From assembly GCA_029287555.1 (NCBI GenBank), contig JARFQX010000440.1:1-6884 (forward strand): a stretch of 6,884 bases of DNA, given 5' to 3'. The first letter of the stretch is position 1. Every line of letters begins with the position of its first letter. Source of the stretch: Rubripirellula sp. GTDB lineage: Bacteria; Planctomycetota; Planctomycetia; Pirellulales; Pirellulaceae. This document shows, one piece after another, positions 1 to 6,199 of this stretch. The position numbers were made by a program, and so were the translations under genes. Below the pieces are notes generated by a model. That model saw only the letters and a list, made by a program, of their open reading frames with translations. It was not told the DNA's origin and made no database searches.

Positions 1-66
1 CAGCAGGATCGCTTGCCCGTGCAGGTGTTCCGGTCCGTGCGTGATATCGCACTCTTGTCGTTCGTC
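1..66 (-). pseudogene. Continuation of the methyltransferase C-terminus beyond TAG
   Basis: Read in the same frame past TAG 67-69, the minus strand gives 22 open codons up to the window edge, including DITHGPEHLHGQ and then AILL. A His/Gly-rich THG-EHLHG run near the C-terminus followed by a hydrophobic strand is what I expect at the end of related small methyltransferases. The preceding residues (LRVLS) join naturally to it. The simplest reading is that one sense codon became TAG. The gene is cut by the window edge, so its real end is not visible. Confidence 0.65.
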
Positions 67-678
67 CTAGCTCAGCACGCGCAGATTCGATTCTGGCTCA
101 CAAGCCATCCGCAGCAGTTGAATCGGTTCGAAGTAGTTGATGACGGCATCGGCCGTCTCGCTCACCGGCGCGTCGGCGAATTGCCCGACCACTAGGTCGC
201 AGCCCGGATCCTCGGTGGTTTGGTCTTCGACGAACAGGAAACCCTCTTCGGTCACCGCGGCTGCGATCTTTCGCCAAAGCTTAGTGGCGTCGCTCATCGG
301 AATGTGGTCGAGGACAGTCGTCGCCACGACGGCATCAAACGTGCCGGGGAGAATCTTGAGTTCACGCACGTCGCAGCATTTGATTTCGACTCGATCGCTG
401 ACCCGCGATTTGGCTGCTCGTTGCATCACCCGATCAAGTCCCCGTTGGCTGAGATCAACCGCCTTGACATGAAATCCGGCTTTCGCCAACGCGATGGTAT
501 CGCGACCTGCTCCAGCACCGAGATCGAGCGCCGAACCGGTCACACCGTTCTGTTCGGCGAACGCGGCAACGAGCGAGGAGGGAACGTCACCGTAGGCGAT
601 CTCGTCGCGGTCGTACGGCTCATAAAATGGATCAGCCACGTCGTATCGGTCGGCAGGCAGTTGGCAAGAACGGGGCAC
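67..678 (-). CDS. Class I SAM-dependent methyltransferase, interrupted by TAG
   Basis: Predicted cytoplasmic methyltransferase moving a methyl group from S-adenosylmethionine to an unknown acceptor. The 203-residue frame starts at GTG 678. It shows motif I (LDLGAGAGRD, residues 51-60), the acidic residue closing strand 2 (D75 in VKAVDLS), CCDV with D103, and FDAVVATTVLDHI (114-126) before EEGFLFVED. No signal peptide or membrane segment is seen. There is no Shine-Dalgarno sequence before GTG 678; an in-frame GTG at 637-639 (V14) is an equally possible start, and the frame is closed upstream by a stop at 700-702. The frame ends at TAG 67-69, but the same frame continues open to the window edge with methyltransferase-like sequence, so the true C-terminus probably lies further left. 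The substrate cannot be named. The enzyme family is clear; whether this copy is functional is not. Confidence 0.8.
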   Translation of the reverse strand: MPRSCQLPADRYDVADPFYEPYDRDEIAYGDVPSSLVAAFAEQNGVTGSALDLGAGAGRDTIALAKAGFHVKAVDLSQRGLDRVMQRAAKSRVSDRVEIKCCDVRELKILPGTFDAVVATTVLDHIPMSDATKLWRKIAAAVTEEGFLFVEDQTTEDPGCDLVVGQFADAPVSETADAVINYFEPIQLLRMACEPESNLRVLS

Positions 679-717
679 GTCAGGGCCGCGGTGAACGCGT
701 CAGGGCCACGGCGAACG
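678..717. repeat. Tandem 20-bp direct repeat (two copies)
   Basis: Two head-to-tail 20-bp units, 678-697 and 698-717, share the pattern CGTCAGGGCC.CGG.GAACG and differ at two positions (G688/A708 and T692/C712). The first base of unit 1 is also the first base of the methyltransferase GTG start on the other strand, so the repeat sits directly in its upstream region. It could be a slippage duplication or a doubled protein-binding site; nothing here distinguishes these. Confidence 0.75.
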
Positions 718-987
718 GCATCAACTTCTCATCTTCGCAGCGAGCACGCAATTCCCGGTCGAATTGGAGGATCGCGGGTCGCGGGGGCGGAGCGTGTTCG
801 CTGGCGAATGGATGAAGGTGCGGTGAAGACCGCTAGGCAACTTTTCAAAGTCTCTACAATCGATTTCGTCGAGGCGTTAGTGACCCGATCGGCGCGATGG
901 GGAAGCTCGATCGGCGCGTCGGTGAGCGTCGAGGCGAAGCAGATTGCCGCAACTTGATGATATTTATTCGCACGGGGAATCGAACCA
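679..987. other. Divergent intergenic spacer, methyltransferase / STAS gene
   Basis: No recognisable protein was found in this 309-bp spacer in any frame. It holds the 20-bp tandem repeat at its left end, and two further short direct repeats: CGATCGGCGCG at 886-896 and 908-918, and GTCGAGGCG at 868-876 and 928-936. A TACAAT at 855-860 on the plus strand resembles a -10 box but has no good -35 partner. Both flanking genes start at this spacer, so promoters for both should lie here, but none can be called with confidence. Confidence 0.5.
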
Positions 988-1379
988 ATGAGTACACCTG
1001 CGCCGCCTCAGTTGGGCCAAGCCGCAGCACACATTGAGATTCGCAAGGAAGGCGAGGTGACGGTCCTGGCTTTGATGGGAAGACTGCGAGGCCCGCTTCC
1101 ATCATCCGAGCGCGACAAGGTCTTGGCGGCGGTGGAACCGGGCGGTCAGCTCGTGCTTGATTTCAGCCGAACGGAGGACGTATCGGGCGCCTCGATGCGT
1201 CGCATCCTGATGCTGGTGCGCTACATTCGGGGGCTGGGCGTTTCGGTGACCGCTCGTGCGCCTCGGATCAACTGCGTTCAATCGCGGAGGCATCCGGCTT
1301 TCTCGACCTCGGAAACCATAATGCTCCCGCCCCGTTATCGATTGCCCAGCCCGCGCCGCGAACGCGGATCGATGTTTAA
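988..1379 (+). pseudogene. STAS-domain (anti-sigma factor antagonist-like) gene, frameshifted
   Basis: STAS proteins of the SpoIIAA/RsbV type bind anti-sigma or switch kinases in the cytoplasm. From ATG 988 the first 92 residues match this fold: IEIRKEGEVTVLALMGRL, then QLVLDFSRTEDVSGASMRRI and a helix up to VSVTARAP. After about 1265 the homology moves to another frame: from GAT 1266 it reads DQLRSIAEASGFLDLG and stops at TAA 1377-1379, giving a normal length of about 130 residues if one base is restored. Left uncorrected, the first frame runs to 1476 with a low-complexity Pro/Arg/Gly tail unlike any STAS protein. The conserved DSSG/DSTG motif reads DVSG, so the usual phospho-serine is Val65. 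GGGGA at about 974-978 is a weak ribosome site. The TAA abuts glgX, suggesting one transcript. The lesion may be a real mutation or a base error. Confidence 0.7.
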
Positions 1380-1424
1380 CCCATTCACTCCTTCGCCGGC
1401 TTCGACCTGCGGCCCGGGACCCCG

Positions 1425-1454
1425 ATGCCCCTTGGGGCCATGCCCCTTGGGGCC
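1425..1454 (+). repeat. Perfect 15-bp tandem duplication in the 5' end of glgX
   Basis: ATGCCCCTTGGGGCC occurs twice without mismatch, 1425-1439 and 1440-1454, adding five residues (MPLGA) to the N-terminus. The family normally has one PLGA motif here. Either copy offers an ATG start. Each unit also carries the self-complementary GCCCC-TT-GGGGC, which could favour replication slippage. Confidence 0.9.
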
Positions 1455-3143
1455 ACGGCCCTTCCAAGCGGTGTGAACTTTGCTGTTTACTCCCGTCACG
1501 CCACACTTTGCACGCTGGTCCTATTCGAACCTGCTGAGGCCACACCGTTTGCCGAGATTCCGTTCCCTCCCGAGTTTCGCATTGGGGACGTCCACGCCAT
1601 GACGGTCTTCAATCTTGATCCGGAGGAGTTTGAATACGGCTATCGGATGGAGGGGCCAATGGACCCGGCACAGGGCCATTACTTTGACCACCAGAACGTC
1701 CTCCTCGACCCGGCTGCCCGCTCGGTGGTTTGGCGATCGACCTGGGGCCGCCGGGATGAGAACCTCAGCAGCCCGCGCGGCCAGTTGATCGCCAATGATT
1801 TCGACTGGGAGAACGATCGCCCGCTGGGTTTGCCTCTGCAGGACTTGGTGATCTATGAGATGCACGTTCGAGGATTCACCCGGCATCCCTCTTCGGGGGT
1901 TCGTTTCCCGGGCACCTACGCAGGTGTACGTGAGAGGATTCCCTACCTGCGCGACCTGGGGGTGAACTGTGTTGAGCTGTTACCGATTTTCGAGTTTGAT
2001 GAAGCGGAAGTCGACCGCCACAATCCGATAACAGGGGAAAAGCTGTTCAATTACTGGGGCTACAGCACTCTTGGTTTCAATGCACCGAAGGCGGGCTACG
2101 CGGCAACCGGGCCTTGCCGACTGCAGACCGACGAATTCAAAACGCTCGTCAAGGAACTGCATCGCTCTGGCATCGAAGTGATCCTTGATGTGGTCTTCAA
2201 CCACACCAGCGAAGGTAATGAAAACGGGCCTTCCCTCTCCTTTCGAGGACTCGATAACAAGTCGTACTACATGCTGACGCCGGAAGGCTACTATTACAAC
2301 TTCAGTGGTTGCGGCAACACGCTGAACTGCAACCATCCGGTGGTCCGTGATTACGTCCTGAACTGCTTGCGTTACTGGGTGTCGGAGTATCACATCGATG
2401 GCTTCCGCTTTGACTTGGCAAGCATTTTGGGGCGAGCCCCTGACGGCACGCCCTTGGCCAATCCACCATTGCTCGAGTCGTTGGCGCTCGATCCGGTACT
2501 CGGACGAACCAAACTGATTGCCGAGGCTTGGGATGCTGGTGGCTTGTATCAAGTGGGTCACTTTCCGGCCTACGGTCGCTGGGCCGAATGGAATGGTAAG
2601 TACCGCGATTCCGCGCGGAAGTTCTTGAAGGGTGACGAAGTTGGCCGGACCCAAGGGGGAAACAACAACACCTATTGCCAGGACAACGAGCTGAGCTGGT
2701 TTGATTGGAACCAGGTTCAAACGAACGCCGAGTTGCTGCGTTTTTGCCGATCGATGATCGCCTTTCGCAAAGCCCATCCAACGATCCGCCATGGCCGCTT
2801 TGCCGGCGCGGGACCAAGTGAGTCGGGCAGCCTCGAGATCTCATGGCATGGCACCGAGCCGTATCGGGCCGATTGGCCGGGTACCAGTCGCGTGCTTGCC
2901 TTTCACACGAGACTTCGGCGCGAGCCTCCGGACGATGTCGTCTACGCGGCCTTGAACATGTATTGGGACGCGCTCCCGTTCGGTTTACCAGACCTTGAAG
3001 TTGGACGGCGCTGGCATCTGTTCGCCAACACGGGGATGCAAGCGTCGAACGATGTCTACGATTTGGGCAGCGAACCGGAAGCGGAGGACCAGAACCAGAT
3101 ACTCGTCGGAGGACGCTCCGTCATGATCCTCGTGGTGAGGTGA
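1425..3143 (+). CDS. glgX: Glycogen debranching enzyme (GlgX/isoamylase type, GH13), internally deleted
   Basis: The GlgX/TreX family hydrolyses alpha-1,6 branches of glycogen in the cytoplasm. Domains in order: an N-terminal CBM48-like part (PLGAT..PSGVNFAVYS to about residue 110), a GH13 barrel from IYEMHVRGFT (about 145), and a C-terminal beta domain (to 572). Region I is DVVFNH (255-260), the nucleophile is D330 in GFRFD, and the acid/base is E367 in IAEAWD. The family's FVTAHDG segment with the third carboxylate is absent: WNGKYRD (389-395) is followed after KFLKGD directly by EVGRTQGGNNN (405-), a motif normally about 110 residues further on. This explains 572 residues against about 650-700. 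A 15-bp tandem duplication gives MPLGAMPLGA at the N-terminus. The start is uncertain: ATG 1425 is the first ATG in frame, but family-like sequence (FDLRPGTP) precedes it. It is likely co-transcribed with the STAS gene. The family assignment is firm; activity is doubtful. Confidence 0.88.
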   Translation: MPLGAMPLGATALPSGVNFAVYSRHATLCTLVLFEPAEATPFAEIPFPPEFRIGDVHAMTVFNLDPEEFEYGYRMEGPMDPAQGHYFDHQNVLLDPAARSVVWRSTWGRRDENLSSPRGQLIANDFDWENDRPLGLPLQDLVIYEMHVRGFTRHPSSGVRFPGTYAGVRERIPYLRDLGVNCVELLPIFEFDEAEVDRHNPITGEKLFNYWGYSTLGFNAPKAGYAATGPCRLQTDEFKTLVKELHRSGIEVILDVVFNHTSEGNENGPSLSFRGLDNKSYYMLTPEGYYYNFSGCGNTLNCNHPVVRDYVLNCLRYWVSEYHIDGFRFDLASILGRAPDGTPLANPPLLESLALDPVLGRTKLIAEAWDAGGLYQVGHFPAYGRWAEWNGKYRDSARKFLKGDEVGRTQGGNNNTYCQDNELSWFDWNQVQTNAELLRFCRSMIAFRKAHPTIRHGRFAGAGPSESGSLEISWHGTEPYRADWPGTSRVLAFHTRLRREPPDDVVYAALNMYWDALPFGLPDLEVGRRWHLFANTGMQASNDVYDLGSEPEAEDQNQILVGGRSVMILVVR

Positions 3144-3347
3144 GTGGCGAGTGGCGAGACTAGAGACTAGAGGAGTGTGCTCGGGAATTCCGAAGCGGGA
3201 GACACGGGCATTTCAAGGTGTAGGCCGGCATCAAGGAGCGCAGCGACGCCGATCCGGCAAAGGTTCTTGCTCGGCGTCGAATCATTGTTCGGTGCCGGAT
3301 CTGCGCTTCGCTTGATTCGGCCTACTTCCAGAGACCAGAGACTCGCC
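3142..3347. repeat. Compound intergenic repeat: tandem heptamers flanking a 106-bp palindrome
   Basis: The spacer between the two convergent GH13 genes is almost all repeat. Left edge: GAGTGGC twice (3142-3155), then GAGACTA twice (3156-3169). Centre: an imperfect inverted repeat with left arm 3220-3259 and right arm 3293-3325. The blocks GTAGGCCG, ATCAAG, AGCGCAG and ATCCGGCA occur in order in the left arm and in the reverse complement of the right arm; the left arm has eight extra bases (CGACGCCG). The loop is 33 nt. Right edge: CCAGAGA twice (3328-3341), then CTCGCC, which is complementary to GGCGAG near the left edge. It contains no ORF of note. It may form a cruciform or a long RNA hairpin ending both transcripts, or be a small non-autonomous mobile or REP-like element. 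The structure is read directly; the role is inferred. Confidence 0.85.
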
Positions 3348-3353
3348 CTTGCG

Positions 3354-4661
3354 TCACTCTTTGCACCAAATGCCCCAGCCATGCGGGGGCAGTTGCTGCG
3401 GGTCTTCGGCAAAACTTCCGGCAATCGGTCTCATCTTGTCGCTGACGTGGCAGGGCGACGGGGCGTCGTCGGTACTCAACGTGACCACCATCCGATCATC
3501 ACCCGAAGCGATCTGATACGAAATCAGGCGATTGGTCAGATGGTTCACGGTGAGTTTCCCCGTGGCCAGCCATGGTCGTTGGCGACGCATGGCGATCAGT
3601 TGTTGGTGCAGCCTCCAGATCGCGGGCGGGTCCTTCAGGAGAGCCTCGGGTTCGAGGGGTGGCGGACGCCGAATCTCCTGATCACCTCCTTCGCGGTCAT
3701 ACTTCGTGCCCTCGGCACCCTGTTCATCTCCCGCGTAGATGGCCGTCAAACCGGGCAACGTCATCAGCACCGCTAGCGTGTGAGGTAGATGTCGACGGTC
3801 CTTTAATCGCGTTGCAATGCGCGTCGTGTCATGATTGCCGAGAAAGTTCCAGGAAATGAATTGCTGTGCAAAATCGCGGTGACGTTCCAACGCGTGAGCC
3901 AACTCAAAAAAGTTCTCGTCATTGAGCGAACTCCAGATGGCTTTCCAAAGTTCGTACTGGGTCACCGTATCGAGATGCGAGGACTCAATAAACGAAACGT
4001 AGTCTCCGTGGATCATCTCGCCAAGAAGCAACACGTCTGGATTTTCCTCGCGAACACGGTCCGCGAATTTCGCCAGAAAACTGGTCGGGATCGCGTAGGC
4101 CGCATCGAGTCGGAATGCGTCCACTCCTCGGCGAATCCAGCAGCAGGCGAGATCGACCGCCCAGTCCAAAACCTCGGAATTGTGGTGATTCAACTTCACC
4201 AGTTCACCGTGTCCCTCAAAGGTTTCATAGGCGAAACCGTCGTATCCCGGTCGATCAAAATCGATCAAGAACCAGTCTTGCCAGGGCGAGTCTCGGTGCC
4301 GCGCGAGCACGTCGACAAAATGGGGGTGCCCGCGACCAACGTGATTCAAAACCACATCGAGTGCGACACGCAGCGAACGCCTGCGGCACTCGTCGACCAG
4401 ATGACCGAAGTCTGCCTCGTTGCCGAGCCGCCGATCCACTTGGAAAGGATCGACCACGTCGTAGCCGTGTGATTGCGACTCGCCAACGGGGCCCAACAGC
4501 AAACCGCCGAATCCCAAGTCGACCGTCCCGTCCAACCACCCCACCAAGTCCCTCAAACGATGCGAGACAGTTCCGCCGTGTGTGCCCGGCGCGGGATTGT
4601 GTGGTTCAGCCCCCAGGAATCCAAGTGGGTAAACGTGATACCAGATGTCGTCGCGAACCAT
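3354..4661 (-). CDS. GH13 alpha-amylase family enzyme
   Basis: Cytoplasmic alpha-glucan hydrolase or transferase of family GH13. From ATG 4661 it has 435 residues. All catalytic signatures are present: region I DVVLNH (102-107), region II DAFRLDAA with nucleophile D186, region III LLLGEM with acid/base E215, and region IV FLGNHDTT with D278. IYAGDEQG (308-315) and GGDQEIRRP follow, then a short C-terminal beta domain ending at TGA 3354-3356. The frame allows an ATG ten codons upstream (4691), but MVRDDIWYHVYPLGF is the family-like beginning, so 4661 is chosen; neither start has a Shine-Dalgarno sequence. No signal peptide or carbohydrate-binding module is present. It converges on glgX and diverges from the glycosyltransferase. 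Precise specificity (amylase, maltogenic, or a transferase such as a trehalose- or sucrose-active relative) cannot be decided by eye. Unlike glgX, it looks fully intact. Confidence 0.9.
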   Translation of the reverse strand: MVRDDIWYHVYPLGFLGAEPHNPAPGTHGGTVSHRLRDLVGWLDGTVDLGFGGLLLGPVGESQSHGYDVVDPFQVDRRLGNEADFGHLVDECRRRSLRVALDVVLNHVGRGHPHFVDVLARHRDSPWQDWFLIDFDRPGYDGFAYETFEGHGELVKLNHHNSEVLDWAVDLACCWIRRGVDAFRLDAAYAIPTSFLAKFADRVREENPDVLLLGEMIHGDYVSFIESSHLDTVTQYELWKAIWSSLNDENFFELAHALERHRDFAQQFISWNFLGNHDTTRIATRLKDRRHLPHTLAVLMTLPGLTAIYAGDEQGAEGTKYDREGGDQEIRRPPPLEPEALLKDPPAIWRLHQQLIAMRRQRPWLATGKLTVNHLTNRLISYQIASGDDRMVVTLSTDDAPSPCHVSDKMRPIAGSFAEDPQQLPPHGWGIWCKE

Positions 4662-4981
4662 TGAACACCCACGCTGGGATTGCAGGAGCATCGATCAGGC
4701 AAGCCACGTCTCGGTGGCGTCACCCAACTTCCTCGACGAAGCCGGTTTTCGCAACGGCACCCGGTTCGCTCGGGACAGCTGGTTCGGCCAGCCTGCGTCA
4801 AAAGTCTCAGCCGATCCGAATATCATCGTCGGGGCGTGCAAGGTGCTAAACTCTGAATGCATCGGCACTTTGGCAAACTCTCACCGCTTGAAAGACGTAC
4901 CCGACGTCATCCACACGACCACGATTGGACGAATTCCCTTTCAATTCAAATGCCCTTTCCATTCGACGATCGGCCTGCCTT
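4662..4981. other. Divergent intergenic spacer, amylase / glycosyltransferase
   Basis: No recognisable gene was found in these 320 bp. Frames that cross it are overlaps of the neighbouring genes or give composition-driven peptides. Promoters for both flanking genes should lie here. The only structures seen are a short inverted repeat GACGT-N5-ACGTC at 4894-4908 and an isolated TAAACT at 4847-4852, neither convincing alone. Confidence 0.5.
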
Positions 4982-6094
4982 GTGAGAGTTGCTTGCATCA
5001 TTCATTCGCTCGACGGTGGCGGTGCCGAACGCGTGATGGCTTCACTTTGCAGCCACCTCGGTGGGCGAGGTCACGAGGTGACGCTCATCACGCTGGACGA
5101 CGGACATCGCCGGCGTCATCCACTCGATCCCGCCGTGAAATGGAATGCACTCGATGTGATGTCGAACTCGCGCAACTGGATCTCGAAGCTATCCAATAAT
5201 CGGATGCGCGTCGCTCGTCTTCGTCGCGCGATCGGCAAAGCGGGACCGGAGTTGATTGTTTCGTTTTGCGACCGCACGAACATCCTCAGTTTGATGGCGG
5301 CCCGGGGATTGGCGATCCCGGTGATTGCGTGTGAGCGCAGCGACCCGGCCGAGCAAGATCTGGGTAAGGTCTGGGAGTGGCTTCGCGGTCGTACTTACCC
5401 GCGCGCCTCGGCGATCGTAGCCCTGACGAGTGACTCGGCCGAGCATCTGCGATCACGTTTCTCGGTGCCGGTCACGGTGATCCCTTCGGCGGTGGATGCG
5501 CCACCAATCCATTCCGATCGACAATCGGCCGGGGAAGCCAAACGGATCGTTGCGGCGGGGCGTCTGGAGTACGAGAAAGGATTCGACAGGCTGCTAACGG
5601 CTTTCTCCCAGTTGCCGGCAAGCGATCACGAATGGTCGCTGAGGATCCTTGGCGAGGGATCACAACGGAGGGCGCTGGAGACGCAAATCAAGACGCTCGG
5701 CTTACGTCGTCAAGTCTCGATGCCGGGCTGGATCGATTCGATCTGGGAAGAGTTGGCAGCCGCCACATTCTTCGTGCTGCCGAGCCGCTACGAAGGGTTC
5801 CCATCGGCGTTGATGGAAGCGATGGCCGTGGGGGTCCCCTCGCTTGCCGTCGATTGTCCCAGCGGACCACGAGAGGTCATCCGGGAATCGAATTGGGGAT
5901 TACTGGTCGCCAACGAGATCGATGCCCTTCGCGAGGGCATGCAACGGATGATGCACCAGGTCGACTACCGGGAGCAGCTTGGTCAAGCTGGTCGGCAGGT
6001 CTCCGAACAATTTAGTTGGGACTCGATGGTAGATCGCTATGAAGAGCTGATGCGTCAGACGCTTGGCAGCGCGAACCGAATCTCCAATCCGTAG
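4982..6094 (+). CDS. GT4 family glycosyltransferase
   Basis: Retaining glycosyltransferase of the GT-B fold, family GT4: it moves a sugar from a nucleotide-sugar to a glycan or lipid acceptor at the cytoplasmic membrane face or in the cytoplasm. Counting from GTG 4982 (370 residues), the N-terminal half opens with MRVACIIHSLDGGGAER, the classic beta-strand plus glycine-rich loop (GGGAER at 12-17). The C-terminal half has VAAGRLEYEKGFDRLL (190-205), ILGEG (222-226), and the EX7E motif E271-GFPSALM-E279, followed by AMAVGVPSLAVDCPSGPREVI. The open frame extends back to TTG 4925, but those 19 codons are unlike the family and the core begins at GTG, so 4982 is preferred; neither start has a clear ribosome site. 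No membrane segment is seen. Acceptor and sugar are unknown; cell-envelope polysaccharide synthesis or alpha-glucan synthesis are both possible, the latter only from its neighbours. Confidence 0.9.
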   Translation: MRVACIIHSLDGGGAERVMASLCSHLGGRGHEVTLITLDDGHRRRHPLDPAVKWNALDVMSNSRNWISKLSNNRMRVARLRRAIGKAGPELIVSFCDRTNILSLMAARGLAIPVIACERSDPAEQDLGKVWEWLRGRTYPRASAIVALTSDSAEHLRSRFSVPVTVIPSAVDAPPIHSDRQSAGEAKRIVAAGRLEYEKGFDRLLTAFSQLPASDHEWSLRILGEGSQRRALETQIKTLGLRRQVSMPGWIDSIWEELAAATFFVLPSRYEGFPSALMEAMAVGVPSLAVDCPSGPREVIRESNWGLLVANEIDALREGMQRMMHQVDYREQLGQAGRQVSEQFSWDSMVDRYEELMRQTLGSANRISNP

Positions 6095-6110
6095 AAGGAA
6101 ACGATTTGAC

Positions 6111-6140
6111 CACAACTCAGGTCGATGCGACTGAGTTGTG
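6111..6140. terminator. Hairpin between convergent genes, probable bidirectional terminator
   Basis: CACAACTCAG (6111-6120) and CTGAGTTGTG (6131-6140) form a perfect 10-bp stem. Inside it TCG/CGA can pair across an ATG triloop with one bulged G. It lies 16 bp after the glycosyltransferase stop and about 60 bp beyond the end of the lipoprotein gene on the other strand. There is no strong T-run; the minus-strand side (GTCAAATCGTTTCC) is moderately T-rich. The position supports termination of both transcripts. Confidence 0.65.
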
Positions 6141-6199
6141 CTGTTCGCTTAGAGTTCGAGTTCTTGCGCTGACGTGGACCTGTTTGGCGCGGTGCGGCG

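Noticed and set aside
67..69. TAG as a sense codon (recoded UAG or pyrrolysine)
   Set aside because: Other genes in the window end in TAG, no recoding element is seen, and a simple nonsense change or base error explains it.
855..860. TACAAT as a -10 promoter box for the STAS gene
   Set aside because: There is no acceptable -35 hexamer at 16-18 bases, and it is about 130 bp from the start codon.
220..957. Plus-strand open frame of 245 codons opposite the methyltransferase
   Set aside because: It is antisense to the recognised methyltransferase motifs, and its own product has no recognisable domain or family-like pattern.
1258..1270. Programmed ribosomal frameshift joining the two STAS frames
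   Set aside because: There is no slippery heptamer or evident downstream structure; the sequence fits a lost base better.
1980..2792. Minus-strand open frame of 270 codons
   Set aside because: It lies wholly opposite glgX, whose plus-strand product carries GH13 regions I-III; this is a shadow frame.
3831..4472. Plus-strand open frame of 213 codons
   Set aside because: It lies wholly opposite the GH13 amylase gene with all catalytic motifs on the minus strand; a shadow frame.
4894..4908. GACGT-N5-ACGTC inverted repeat as an operator
   Set aside because: Five-base arms occur easily by chance in this composition, and no regulator gene or second site supports it.
4645..5199. Plus-strand open frame of 184 codons crossing the divergent spacer
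   Set aside because: It overlaps the start regions of both real neighbours in another frame and shows no domain.
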